Source: Trebonia kvetii | GTDB taxonomy: Bacteria; Actinomycetota; Actinomycetes; Streptosporangiales; Streptosporangiaceae | Direction: 5' to 3' | DNA: 64,000 nt | Assembly (NCBI RefSeq): GCF_007827045.1 | Contig: NZ_RPFW01000004.1 | Location: forward strand, 124,001-188,000 | Shown here: positions 17,303 through 26,658 of the stretch, in pieces | Layout of the letters: each line of letters begins with the position of its first letter | How positions within the stretch are numbered: the first letter of the stretch is position 1 | Program-made: the position numbers and the translations under genes | Notes under the pieces: generated by a model | Seen by the model: only the letters and a program-made list of their open reading frames with translations | Databases searched by the model: none | What the model was told of the DNA's origin: nothing

Positions 17303-19555
17303 GTGGCGCGCGCGGCAGAACTGACGACGGACCCGCAGTCAGCAGGGGACAATCCCGCGGAGGCAAGTCCGCTCCGCCCCGGGAAGGCAGCCCGCGCCGT
17401 CGTCTCCGACGGCCGCGCGGTCCGCGACGCGATTGACGCGGTCCTGGCCGCGCCGGGGGAGGCCCGCGACGTCGCGCGGCAAGCGTATGAGGCGGTTCGC
17501 GGCCGGCTTCTCGCTGAGGCGCTTGATGCGATGCCGGTGGACAGCCTGCGCGACCTCATTCAGAAAAGGGTCACGTTCGCACCGCTGATAGACGCGGGCA
17601 TGGAAACGGTCGGCCAGGTCCTCGCAGCCGGAGCGGGACAGATCGCGCGAATCCCCGGTGTTCGCCGCCGGTCCGCCAAACGGATCGTGTCCGCCGCCAT
17701 CCAGCAACGAGAGTCGGTCAAGGAAGCCATCCGCGTTCGCATCGACCCGGATGCCCGAACCCCCGAGCAGACCGCGCTCGTCGCGGCGCTGCGCCGGTAT
17801 GAGCGAGCCAGATCCGCGCTGAAGGGCCCGGACCTGAGTCCGCTGGCGAGCGAGATTGGCAGCCGCCTCGACCCGGCGGCCCGCGCCGCCAGCCGGGCGA
17901 GAATGCTCTTCACCTTCTCAGGGCGGAAGAAGGCCGAAGCTCGCGATGCCCTCACCGGGCTCGACGAGATCCTCAACTCCAAGCCGGTCACCACCGCACG
18001 CAAGCGGCTGTCGAGGGCAGAAGCCGAGCTGGAGAAGGCCGACAAGGAACAGCGGGCCACCCGGCTGTGGAACGACTACCTCGCCCGCCCCGTCACCTAC
18101 AACGGCCTGCTGATCGAGGTCGCGGAACTCGACCCGGCCAGGGAAGCCAGCCAGGGTTTCCTCCCCGCCGACATCGCCGAGCAGGTCCGCGTGCTGCCGC
18201 TCGACCAGTCACTGCTCAAGACATCGCTGCGCGGCTACCAGGCCTTCGGCGCGAAGTTCGCCCTGGTCCAGGAGCGGGTGATCCTCGGCGACGAGATGGG
18301 CCTCGGCAAGACGATGCAGTCGCTCGCCGCGATGTGCCACCTGGCCGCCAAGGGCGCGACGCATTTCCTTGTCGTCTGCCCGGCGAGCGTGGTGATCAAC
18401 TGGACGCGCGAGGTGGAGCGACACACGCTGCTTGACGTCCGCAGGCTCCATCTTCCAGGTACTAAACGGGTTGTGGCTACGCATGAATGGCTGGCCAAGG
18501 GCGGAATAGCGGTCACGACGTTCGAGGCGCTGCGCGCGATGCCGCAGGACATTGACGTGTCGGTGGCGATGCTCGTCGTCGACGAGGCGCACTACGCCAA
18601 GAACCCGAACGCGCTGCGCACCCAGGCGGTCAGCGAGTGGGCGGCGCGCAGCAGGCGGGTGCTGTTCCTGACCGGCACGCCGATGGAGAACAAGGTGGCG
18701 GAGTTCCGGGTGCTCGTCGGGCACCTTCGCCCGGAGGTCGCCGAGAATCTCGACCTCGGCGATGAGTCGCTTGACGGCACCAAGTTCCGGGAGAAGGTGG
18801 CACCGGTCTACTTGCGGCGTAATCAGGAAGACGTGCTCAGCGAGCTGCCGGCCCGGCTGGAGACGCAGGAATGGGTGGCGCTCGACGGAGCGGCGCTGCG
18901 CGCGTACCGGAAGGCGGTACTCGACGGCAACTTCATGGGCATGCGCCGGGCCGCGTTCGACCCGGGGACGGCCAAGGGATCGCAGAAGCTCCGGCGGCTG
19001 GTGGAGATCGTCGGCGAGGCAGCCGACGGCGGGCGCAAGGTCATCGTGTTCTCGTATTTCCGCGACGTGCTCGAGACGGTGATGGAGGTGCTGAAAGGGC
19101 GGGACGGCGTCCAGGACATCCGCGTCATCGGCCCGCTGACCGGGGGCATCTCGCCGGCCGACCGCCAGGCGATGGTGGACGAGCTCACCAGTGCCAAGGG
19201 GCCAGCGGTGCTGGTCTCCCAGATCCAGGCGGGCGGCGTGGGCCTGAACATCCAGGCAGCGTCGGTGATCGTCATCGCCGAGCCGCAACTGACCCCGTCG
19301 AGCGAGGAGCAGGCGATCGCCCGGGCGCACCGGATGGGCCAGGTGCGCCCGGTGGACGTGCACCGGCTGCTGTGCGAGGACAGCGTCGACCAGCGGGTAC
19401 TCGAACTGCTCGCGGATAAGCGCGAAGCGTTCGACGAGTACGCGCGCCGGAGCGACATGGCGAACGCGGCGCCGGACGCGGTAGACACCCGCTCGGAGGC
19501 CGAACTGCGGCAGGCGATCGTGGCGGCGGAGCGCAAGCGCTTCAAGGCAGCGTGA
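17303..19555 (+). CDS. SNF2-family DEAD/DEAH helicase-like ATPase
   Basis: A 750-residue protein. An N-terminal region (about 90-130) has helix-hairpin-helix character (VGQVLAAGAGQIARIPGVRRRSAKRI), followed by a coiled segment near 230-255. The SNF2 ATPase core then begins with QAFGAKFALVQERVILGDEMGLGKT (Walker A around 329-337), DEAH at about 427, FLTGTPMENK, and a C-terminal helicase lobe with GGVGLNIQAASVIVIAEP and ARAHRMGQ. It should be a double-stranded DNA translocase that moves or remodels DNA or bound protein. GTG 17303 follows ACGGAGG. No nuclease or methylase is adjacent, so a defence role is not supported here. Confidence 0.87.
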   Translation: MARAAELTTDPQSAGDNPAEASPLRPGKAARAVVSDGRAVRDAIDAVLAAPGEARDVARQAYEAVRGRLLAEALDAMPVDSLRDLIQKRVTFAPLIDAGMETVGQVLAAGAGQIARIPGVRRRSAKRIVSAAIQQRESVKEAIRVRIDPDARTPEQTALVAALRRYERARSALKGPDLSPLASEIGSRLDPAARAASRARMLFTFSGRKKAEARDALTGLDEILNSKPVTTARKRLSRAEAELEKADKEQRATRLWNDYLARPVTYNGLLIEVAELDPAREASQGFLPADIAEQVRVLPLDQSLLKTSLRGYQAFGAKFALVQERVILGDEMGLGKTMQSLAAMCHLAAKGATHFLVVCPASVVINWTREVERHTLLDVRRLHLPGTKRVVATHEWLAKGGIAVTTFEALRAMPQDIDVSVAMLVVDEAHYAKNPNALRTQAVSEWAARSRRVLFLTGTPMENKVAEFRVLVGHLRPEVAENLDLGDESLDGTKFREKVAPVYLRRNQEDVLSELPARLETQEWVALDGAALRAYRKAVLDGNFMGMRRAAFDPGTAKGSQKLRRLVEIVGEAADGGRKVIVFSYFRDVLETVMEVLKGRDGVQDIRVIGPLTGGISPADRQAMVDELTSAKGPAVLVSQIQAGGVGLNIQAASVIVIAEPQLTPSSEEQAIARAHRMGQVRPVDVHRLLCEDSVDQRVLELLADKREAFDEYARRSDMANAAPDAVDTRSEAELRQAIVAAERKRFKAA

Positions 19556-19697
19556 CCCGCCACTGGCAGCTGCTGTGGCCGGGACAGGCACCCCAACCCG
19601 TTCGGGATGATAAAGCTCTTATTTCCAGGCGCTGCCGTTCGTATGGGTGCCGTACGTGGTGCCGGGCCGCGACCACGCACTGCCGCCAGTCGAAGGA

Positions 19698-20888
19698 TCA
19701 GCGGGGAGGGGTACCCAATCTGGTGCCGTTCCAGTGCAGGATCAGGGTGTCTGCTCCCGACGACCCGACAGCCCAGCCGTCTCGCGCAGACGAGAAGCCG
19801 AGGCCGTCAAGCATGTCGTTCGACCCGGGGCTCGGGCTGGCGACGCGAACCCACGCGCTGCCGTTCCATCGCAGGATCAGCGTGGACAGGCCGGTTGACC
19901 CGGCTGCCCAGGCGGTGCCGCCCGGTGCGAAGGAGATGGCGTTGAGCAACGCGTTGGACGGGGCCTTGACCGGTACCTTCTTCCAGGTCGACCCGGCTAG
20001 CTTCAGGCTGACCGGTACCTGGGGTCCGCCATTGGGGAACTCGTAGCCGACCGTGAACGCCGCCCCGCGCGGGCCGGCCGCGATGCCGCCGAGGATGTAG
20101 GTGTCCTGGACCGGCGTGATCGAGAACTCCCATGTCCAGGTGCGGCCGTTCCAGTGAGCGAACTTGAATTGCTGCTCGGTGGCGCCGATCGCCCAGGCAG
20201 AGTGCGTCCCGGTGATCGCGACGCCGGTGACTTCAAGGACGAGCGGCACGGGGACCCGCGACCACGACGTGCCAGACAGGCGCAGGGCCAGCGGGTGCGG
20301 CCAGTTATGGCCGTTCGGGATGCCGCCCACCGCCCAGCCGCCGGTCGCCGTGGTCGTCACCGCGTCGAGGAAGCCGGGGATGAGTGCCGGACGCGTCACC
20401 GCTTTCCATGCGCTGCCGTTCCAGTGCAGGAGCAGCGTGTGCTCGGTTGCCAGAATCGGGCTGCCCGTGTACCCCGCGGCCCACGCGTCCTTGGCATTGA
20501 CGACCGTGACGGCGTTGAGTTCGCCAGCACCGGTGAGAACCCCCGGGCTGGTGACACGCGACCACTTCTTCCCGTTCCAGTGCAGCATGAGCACCTTCGG
20601 CGACCCGGTCGATCCCGTGTGGCCCACTGCCCAGGCGTTGCTTGCCGAGGCAGCCGCGACGCCTGTTAGCCGTCCGGGAACGCTGTAATAGGCGGCGGCC
20701 GGGCGCACGACCGAGGCGGTCTTCGTCGGCGGGACTGCCTTCGTCGGCGGGACTGCGGTCGTCAGCGACACTGTCGTCGCGGCGGGGCCTGCTACTCCCG
20801 CCCGCGCGGGGCCGGCCGCCAGCCCGGCCAGCGTGAGGCAAATGCCGGATGTCGCGACCGCAATCCGGGCAAGTGAAAAAGCGCGCAC
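19698..20888 (-). CDS. Secreted 'HWNG' repeat protein, probable seven-bladed beta-propeller
   Basis: A 396-residue protein with a signal peptide (residues 1-30, ending AGPARA) and a Thr/Pro-rich linker (about 40-65). Seven repeats of about 48 residues follow, each built on hWNGxxWxxV after an AWAVG strand (for example LMLHWNGKKWSRVTSPG, LILRWNGSAWVRVASPS). Seven such units suggest a seven-bladed propeller, though no fold can be proved from sequence. It is the last of three tandem paralogues on this strand. Binding to a surface ligand or glycan is a guess. No catalytic motif is seen. Confidence 0.78.
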   Translation of the reverse strand: MRAFSLARIAVATSGICLTLAGLAAGPARAGVAGPAATTVSLTTAVPPTKAVPPTKTASVVRPAAAYYSVPGRLTGVAAASASNAWAVGHTGSTGSPKVLMLHWNGKKWSRVTSPGVLTGAGELNAVTVVNAKDAWAAGYTGSPILATEHTLLLHWNGSAWKAVTRPALIPGFLDAVTTTATGGWAVGGIPNGHNWPHPLALRLSGTSWSRVPVPLVLEVTGVAITGTHSAWAIGATEQQFKFAHWNGRTWTWEFSITPVQDTYILGGIAAGPRGAAFTVGYEFPNGGPQVPVSLKLAGSTWKKVPVKAPSNALLNAISFAPGGTAWAAGSTGLSTLILRWNGSAWVRVASPSPGSNDMLDGLGFSSARDGWAVGSSGADTLILHWNGTRLGTPPR

Positions 20889-20919
20889 TGTGCTCCCCTT
20901 CCCTGTGGCGCGGCCGGAC

Positions 20920-22077
20920 TCAGGCCCAGGCCTTGCCGTTCCAGTGCAGGATCACGCTCTTGGTCGATCCTGAGGTCGAGGCGGTGCTGCCGGCCGCCCA
21001 TCCGTAATTCGAAGCGGAGAACGCCAGCCCGTTGAGTTGTTCACTAGCTCCAGGGCTGGTGACGCGCGTCCAGGCCTTGCCATTCCAGCGCATGATCAGC
21101 GTGTGCAGGCGGCTGCCCGAGGGATAGCTTCCCGCCGCCCACGCGGTGCCGCCCGGTGCGAACGCGACACCGTTGAGGCCGGAAGAGGTCGGCGCGCTGA
21201 CGCTCACCTGCCGCCAGGCCTTCCCGTTCCACCTCGCGCTGATCGCTGGCCCGAGGGGAAAGTCGTTGTCGGTACCGACAACGAACGCGGTCCCGCCGGG
21301 CCCCGCAGCGATGGCGTAGAACGGGCGATAGGCCCCCTGCACCGGGTCCTTGGCCCACGACCATGCGCTGCCGTTCCATTTCGCCAGGGCACCGGTGATC
21401 ATCGCGAGCGGGCCGCCGATCGCCCATGCGCTGTTAGTCCCGGTGCTGGCCACTCCGTTCAGGTAGGCGCCCTTTCCTAGCTTGGTGGCGAGCCGCGACC
21501 ATTTCGTGCCGTTCCAGCGGAAGACCAGCGGTGTGCCCGCGCAGCACAACGGGGCGTTGGGGTCGGTGTTGACGTAGCCGACCGCCCAGCCGCGCTTCGC
21601 CGTCGCCGTCACGGCTGCGAGGCTTCCCCCCGTCACGGGGGCGGGGCTGGTCACCTGGCTCCACGCCGTGCCGTTCCAGTGCAGGAGCAGCGAGTGGTTC
21701 TTCCCCGTCCCGATCAGCCCGGTGGAGCCCACGGCTCATGCGCTCTTCGCGGAAACGACCGTGATGGCGTTGAGCTGTCCGGCCGCGGTCAGCACGCGCG
21801 GCCCGGTGACGCGCGACCACGTCTTCCCGTTCCAGTGCAGCATGAGGATCTTCGGGGCGGAGCTCTTGCCCGCGTAACCGACGGCCCAGGCGTTGCTGTT
21901 CGAGACCGCAGCCGCCCCGGTGAGGCCTCCGGCAGTGCTATAACCAGTCGCGGCGGGCGGGACCGCCACCCGCGGAACGCCCGCCGCCGGATAGGCCGGC
22001 GTGGCGAGGACACTGGATACGCCGATTGAGATGGCCGCCGCCGCGACCGCGATAAGGGCACGCCGAGAAACGCGCAA
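20920..22077 (-). pseudogene. 'HWNG' repeat paralogue interrupted by a Trp-to-stop codon
   Basis: Read through one stop, this gives a 385-residue secreted protein. It has a signal peptide (MRVSRRALIAVAAAAISIG...) and seven hWNGxxW repeats, matching the neighbouring paralogue along its length. An in-frame TGA at 21736-21738 falls where the repeat strand requires tryptophan (AKSA-stop-AVGSTG, against DAWAAGYTG in the sister gene). One G-to-A change explains it, and no frameshift is present. Either the gene was lost recently, or a 113-residue one-blade secreted fragment is made. Sequencing error is also possible. Confidence 0.75.
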
Positions 22078-22321
22078 CAGACTGTCCTCCCATCAAGGCG
22101 ACCGTGATCGCCTAGCCCTCCCCAGGACAATTCAGAAGATAGACCATAAAAGAGTGCGGGTATAGTGCCCGATTATTCGCACGGCCCGGCATTTCGAGCG
22201 GTGACAAGAAGCGTGCTCGCGGATGCTTGCTATTTGGCACAAGCCGGGACGCTGCTCGAGCTCAGGCGACGTTGAGTGTCATAGTGGGTTCGTTCGGCAT
22301 TCCGACCTCTTCGATCAGAAG

Positions 22322-22753
22322 TCAATGCCAGGCTTTCCCGTTCCAGGTAATGATCAGCGAGGTACCGAGCTGCTGCGGCGTTCCGACCGCCAAGGCGTGC
22401 CCGGCGGAAGTGGCCGCCACCGCGTCGAGCAGGCCCTCTTGAAGCGGGCTGTTCACTGGCCGCCAGCGTTGCCCGGCCCAGTGCTCGATCACGATGTCGG
22501 TAAAGCCGATGTGGTCCTGGTCCAGTCCGACCGCCCAGGCGTTGTTCGCCGAGGTCGCGGTTACCGCGTTGATCGCGCCGTATTTCGGGTCGGGTGCCGG
22601 GACCCGCCGCCAGACCCGGCCGTTCCAGTGCGCGATAAGCGTCCGCAGAGTGCTGCCGACCTGAACGGAGCCGACCGCCCACGCGGTCGCCCCGAGCAGC
22701 ATAGGCGCGATGGCCAGCGAAGTGACCCGCAGGAAAGACAAATTGCGGCGCAT
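22322..22753 (-). CDS. Short 'HWNG' repeat protein, third paralogue
   Basis: A 143-residue protein from ATG 22753 with GGAAAGG upstream. It has a membrane or signal segment (LRVTSLAIAPMLLGATAWAVG) and three repeats (LIAHWNGRVWRR, IVIEHWAGQRWRP, LIITWNGKAWH). It has the same repeat unit as its two downstream neighbours but less than half their length, too few blades for a closed propeller. It may be a truncated remnant or may assemble with another protein. It lies on the same strand, 244 bases upstream of the broken paralogue. Confidence 0.6.
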   Translation of the reverse strand: MRRNLSFLRVTSLAIAPMLLGATAWAVGSVQVGSTLRTLIAHWNGRVWRRVPAPDPKYGAINAVTATSANNAWAVGLDQDHIGFTDIVIEHWAGQRWRPVNSPLQEGLLDAVAATSAGHALAVGTPQQLGTSLIITWNGKAWH

Positions 22754-23053
22754 GTCGGCACCCTTTCCACCCGCAGCACGGTCCCCCGGCTCCCGCATGC
22801 CCGCAATAATCACCTCGGACATTTTCTCACCGATCAGGCGCACGCCCTAGACGCGTCGAGCCTCAGAAGCCAGTTCCGGCAGCGTCTCCGCGAACGTCGT
22901 CCAGCCCCGGGATCGTCGCAGTAGTCGATGCTCCACGTGCTCGCTGGCGCATGCTCGGTTTGCGGAGAACGGCACCAGGGCAAAGGAGGTCGTCAGGCGC
23001 CAGTCGGGGGAGAATTGACCCGCGTCCACGACACCTGACAGGAGCCGGCAGCC

Positions 23054-24034
23054 ATGACCAGCATCGACGCGGAGCACCGGGCAGGCACCTTCGTGCCGCA
23101 CGGCTTCGAGGAGCACACCGCCGACCTCGGTGAGATCCGCATGAACTATGTGGTGGCCGGTGACGCCGGCCGGCCGGCGCTCCTGCTGGTGCCCGGGCAG
23201 ACGGAATCGTGGTGGGGGTATGAGCAGGCACTGCCGCTGCTGGCCGAGCACTTCCAGGCCTACGCGGTCGACCTGCGCGGCCAGGGTCGCTCCTCGTGGA
23301 CGCCGGGCCGCTACACGCTCGACAACATGGGCAGCGACCTGGTCCGGTTCATCGACCTTGTCATCGGGCGCCCCGCATTGGTCAGCGGCCTGTCCTCGGG
23401 CGGCGTGCTCGCTGCGTGGCTGTCGGCGTACGCCAAGCCCGGGCAGGTCCATGGCGCGGTATACGAAGACCCGCCGCTGTTCGCCTCGGAGACCAGGCCC
23501 GCTTGCGGCCCGTCCATCCGCCAGGGCATGGGCCCGGTGTTCGCCCTCTGGAGCAAGTGGCTCGGCGACCAGTGGTCGGTCGGCGACTGGGCGGGCGCAC
23601 TGGGGGCGATGCTCCGCGAGGTACCGCCCGTCCTGCTGGACGGGCTCGCCGCGATGGCAGGCGCCCAGCCGCCGCCATCAGGCGCGGAGCCGCCGCAGAA
23701 CCTCAAGGAGTACGACCCCGAATGGGCCCGGGCCTTCGTCACCGGCAGCGTGAGCGCCGGATGCGATCACGCGGCCATGCTGGCCAACGTCCGGGTACCG
23801 GTCCTGTTCACCCATCACTACCGGCGCATCGACCCCGCCACCGGCCACCTGCTCGGCGCTATCGCCGACCACCAGGCGCAGTACGTGCGGCAACTCGTCG
23901 AAGCAGCCGGGCAGCCGTTCACGTACCGCTCGTTTCCCCAGATGCCACACTCGATGCACGGCTCGGACCCCGGACTGTACGCGCGCACCGTCACTGACTG
24001 GGCATCAGCCCTGCCCGAACCCCATCACCGATGA
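23054..24034 (+). CDS. Alpha/beta hydrolase
   Basis: A 326-residue protein with the oxyanion region LLLVPGQTESWWGYEQALPLL, an AVDLRGQGRSSWTPGRY strand-loop, nucleophile Ser114 in SGLSSGGV and a C-terminal histidine region FPQMPHSMHGSDP. It starts at ATG 23054 after ACAGGAGCCGGCAGCC. It is a single gene ending in a bidirectional hairpin shared with the convergent monooxygenase operon. Substrate not predictable; esterase, lactonase and C-C hydrolase activities all occur in this family. Confidence 0.8.
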   Translation: MTSIDAEHRAGTFVPHGFEEHTADLGEIRMNYVVAGDAGRPALLLVPGQTESWWGYEQALPLLAEHFQAYAVDLRGQGRSSWTPGRYTLDNMGSDLVRFIDLVIGRPALVSGLSSGGVLAAWLSAYAKPGQVHGAVYEDPPLFASETRPACGPSIRQGMGPVFALWSKWLGDQWSVGDWAGALGAMLREVPPVLLDGLAAMAGAQPPPSGAEPPQNLKEYDPEWARAFVTGSVSAGCDHAAMLANVRVPVLFTHHYRRIDPATGHLLGAIADHQAQYVRQLVEAAGQPFTYRSFPQMPHSMHGSDPGLYARTVTDWASALPEPHHR

Positions 24035-24078
24035 GCGGGCCACCGTAGACGCCGACCATCACGTGTCACCGACAGCTC

Positions 24079-24103
24079 GCCGCAGGTAGGCCTGACCTGC
24101 GGC
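24079..24103. terminator. Bidirectional hairpin terminator candidate
   Basis: GCCGCAGGT (24079-24087) pairs perfectly with ACCTGCGGC (24095-24103) around a seven-base loop, and one more C-G pair can be added outside. It lies between two convergent genes, 45 bases after one stop and 58 before the other, as expected for a shared terminator. Confidence 0.65.
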
Positions 24104-24160
24104 GGTGCATTACCGGCGAATTGCCGATGGCTGAGCCTGGAACAGGCCGGGAAGTGTGCG

Positions 24161-25744
24161 TCAGGTGGTTGCCTCGGCGTCCGGTTGACACGTTCTGAGG
24201 CGGGTGAGCCAGGCGGTGAGCTGGCGGATCTCGGTGGCCTGGCAGCGGAAGCCGATGTAACCGTCGGGGCGCACAGCGATCAGGCCGCGGCCGGGCACGC
24301 TAGCGAGGCGGTGAACATCGATGAGCCGACCCGGTGGCAGCGTGCCGGGCCGGTCCGCGTCGCGGTCAAGGAGGATGTGCACACCGGGCCTGGCGAGCAG
24401 TTCGTGCAGCCGGATGCTGCGCCCGGCTGAATTCACCAGCTGGTCGGGCAGCCGATCCCCGGCGCGTGGCCCGCCATGACGGCGCGGGGTTCCCTCCACG
24501 GACAAGGGACTGTCGCGGTGGCTTACCCGCAGCTGTGAAATCAGCCGGATCCCCTGGGCGACCAGGCGGCGTCGTCCGGTCAGCGCAGGCACGACGGGGG
24601 CGGCGAGCGGCGCGAGGCGCTCGCGGATCGCGGACGCGACGGGCCCGGTGCCGGCTTCGGCCCAGAAGGCCAGGTTCGTCATGGCCGCGACCTGGCGCGC
24701 CACCGGCCGGCGTTCCAGCTCGTAGGAGTCAAGCAGCGGCCCGCCGGGCGGCCGGGCTACTGCGAACGCGAGCTTCCAGCCGAGGTTGGCCGCGTCCTGG
24801 ATGGCGGCGTTCATTCCCTGACCGGTCGCCGGGGAGTAGGCATGGGCGGCATCCCCGGCCAGGAAGAGTCGGCCCTGGCGGAATCTGCTGGCCACGCGGA
24901 GCTGCACCCCGATGCGCGAGGACCAGGCGAGGCCGGTGATCTGCGCGCCGAAATTCGCCTCGTCCATCAGTGCCTGGAGCTCAGCGGCGGGAACCGGGGG
25001 GCCAAGCTGCCCGGGCGGCAGCGGGTCCCCGGCGGCGGGCCGGGTAGCGAGCAGCCGCCAGGGTGCCTGCTCGCCGAGGCGGAACGCGAACAGCAACCCC
25101 CGGTGCCCGGCCACGACCCGGACGGCGCCTTCGGCAAGATCACCGTCCAGCTCGGCGTCGGCCAGGATGATCTCAACGGGGTACTGCCGCCCGGGCCAGC
25201 CGATGCCCGCCTGGGCTCGCACCGTACTGGCCGGCCCATCGCAGCCGGCCACGAAGCTGAACAGGGCCTGCTCGCTGCCGGCCGGCGAACCCAGGATGGT
25301 CCGCACCCACTGGGGCCCGTCGCGAACCTCGGCTAGCTCCGTGCCGCGCTCTACCTGGATCCCGCGGTCGGCCAGGGCCTCGGCAAGCACCTGCTCAACG
25401 TCCATCTGCCGGATCAGCGACAGGTGGGGGAATGCGGTGTCTGGCAGGGCGAGGTCAGCCAGCGTGACCCGGACGACACGTGAGCCAAGTTGCAGATCCG
25501 CCCTGGGCGCGATGTCCGCCCGGGCAAGCAGCGCTTGCGTTACCCCGAGCGGGCGCAGCACCTCAAGGGTGCGGGGATGCAGGATCAGCGCGCGTGAGGG
25601 CCGGACGGCCTCCGGTCTCCGGTCGATGACCCGGACGACGGCACCGTGGTCATGGGCCTGCAAGGCCAGAGCCAGCCCGGCCGGGCCAGCGCCGGTTACC
25701 AGGATGTCCGCCCGCTCTTTTACGCGGCTTGGGCCAGGCGCCAC
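24161..25744 (-). CDS. FAD-dependent aromatic-ring monooxygenase (PHBH-like)
   Basis: A 527-residue group A flavoprotein monooxygenase. The dinucleotide-binding motif is GAGPAGLALALQ (residues 18-29), followed by the PSRALILHPRTLEVLRPLG segment. The FAD-ribityl motif is GDAAHAYSPATGQGMNAAIQDAANLGWKL, and a C-terminal thioredoxin-like region is present. Enzymes of this type use NAD(P)H and O2 to hydroxylate phenols, polyketides and similar compounds. Its start overlaps the preceding hypothetical gene by 25 bases, so the two are a translationally linked pair. Substrate unknown. Confidence 0.87.
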   Translation of the reverse strand: MAPGPSRVKERADILVTGAGPAGLALALQAHDHGAVVRVIDRRPEAVRPSRALILHPRTLEVLRPLGVTQALLARADIAPRADLQLGSRVVRVTLADLALPDTAFPHLSLIRQMDVEQVLAEALADRGIQVERGTELAEVRDGPQWVRTILGSPAGSEQALFSFVAGCDGPASTVRAQAGIGWPGRQYPVEIILADAELDGDLAEGAVRVVAGHRGLLFAFRLGEQAPWRLLATRPAAGDPLPPGQLGPPVPAAELQALMDEANFGAQITGLAWSSRIGVQLRVASRFRQGRLFLAGDAAHAYSPATGQGMNAAIQDAANLGWKLAFAVARPPGGPLLDSYELERRPVARQVAAMTNLAFWAEAGTGPVASAIRERLAPLAAPVVPALTGRRRLVAQGIRLISQLRVSHRDSPLSVEGTPRRHGGPRAGDRLPDQLVNSAGRSIRLHELLARPGVHILLDRDADRPGTLPPGRLIDVHRLASVPGRGLIAVRPDGYIGFRCQATEIRQLTAWLTRLRTCQPDAEATT

Positions 25745-26322
25745 CAGGCTGCCTCATCCTCGGCCTTGCCGGCCAGCGTGCCCGGCCTGACAAGCAGCAT
25801 GTCGCGGTCAAGCCCGGGCAGGACCACGTAGTGGATCGATCCTCGCACCGACACCAGCGCGAGTACCCGCCACAGCGCCCTGGCGTAGTTCTCAGCGCGG
25901 CGCGGCCCGTCCCACTCATACACGCCCCGATACCGGCCGCGCTCGTCGTGGGCCAGCCACAGCTTCGAAACGAAGCCGGGAAAGCCGGCGAACAGCGGGG
26001 TATTGAGCATGCTTTCCACGCGGAAGGCCGCGTGCCCGCGGCCGCGCACCGCCCGCAGGCGGAACTCCACGATGAGCACGCACGGGTCAAGTGTCGGGCC
26101 CCGGTCCACGACGGTCTCCCGGTACACCCGCGCGGAGGTGCCGTCCGTAAAGCGCAGCCGCATCCCCACCCGGCCCCTGGGCAGGTGAAGCCGGCGCTGT
26201 CCTAGCAGGCGCACAACGTTCGCGAAACAGCCAGCCAGCGCCTGCAGTGCTGCCGGATAGGCAAGCGGCGGCCGCTCAGCCACCACAGTCCCGCAGCCGG
26301 GCGACCGGGTCGAGCCGTCCAT
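25720..26322 (-). CDS. Conserved-looking protein paired with the FAD monooxygenase
   Basis: A 200-residue protein, ATG 26322 behind GAGGTGAGG. No known family is recognised. Visible features are an N-terminal helix (ALQALAGCFANVVRLLG), alternating beta strands (MRLRFTDGTSARVYRE, CVLIVEFRLRAVRG) and a segment FPGFVSKLWLAHDERGRYRGVYEWDGPRRAENYARAL. That segment resembles the surface of small YdhR/ABM-type alpha-beta barrels. Because it overlaps the monooxygenase gene it may be an accessory or second step of the same oxidation (inference). Confidence 0.65.
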   Translation of the reverse strand: MDGSTRSPGCGTVVAERPPLAYPAALQALAGCFANVVRLLGQRRLHLPRGRVGMRLRFTDGTSARVYRETVVDRGPTLDPCVLIVEFRLRAVRGRGHAAFRVESMLNTPLFAGFPGFVSKLWLAHDERGRYRGVYEWDGPRRAENYARALWRVLALVSVRGSIHYVVLPGLDRDMLLVRPGTLAGKAEDEAAWWRLAQAA

Positions 26323-26658
26323 TTGCCTCACCTCACGAGCTGATATCCGCGATTCGAACCGGGCGCCCTCGGAACGACTCCACGCGGAGCCGCATGTCAG
26401 CGGTTGCCGCGGCAAGAACGGACCCGGTGGCACCGTGCGCCCCTATATCGAGAATCAGCGCCCGGCTGCCCGCGGACGAGGGGCGTATGGCCCGGAGCCG
26501 ACCCGACCTTGGTCATCTCCTTCCCATCAGCCAGGCCTTGCGGGACGATCGCCCCTGGTTGTTCCCGTCGTTCTTACCTACCGCTCCACGTCGGCCCACG
26601 TGAAGCTGGAGTGGGGAGGAGTGGCCATTCGAGCCATTCCTCGGCCCCGGAGGCTGCC
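26323..26658. other. 336-bp divergent intergenic region
   Basis: This separates the leftward monooxygenase pair from the rightward lipoprotein gene. Open frames run through it from both sides but show no family resemblance or ribosome site. Nothing else is seen. Confidence 0.4.

Noticed and set aside
17303..19555. SNF2 helicase as part of a phage-defence island
   Set aside because: No nuclease, methylase or phospholipase-type partner gene is adjacent, so the context does not support it.
18209..19591. Long minus-strand ORF (460 codons) opposite the SNF2 gene
   Set aside because: The plus strand carries all SNF2 motifs in order; the antisense text is low-complexity and has no ribosome site.
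21736..21738. Programmed stop-codon readthrough or TGA-encoded selenocysteine in the HWNG gene
   Set aside because: The position corresponds to tryptophan in the paralogue and there is no structure resembling a selenocysteine element; a simple nonsense mutation is enough.
24912..25790. Plus-strand ORF opposite the FAD monooxygenase
   Set aside because: A Ser/Arg-rich shadow; the opposite strand has both flavin motifs.
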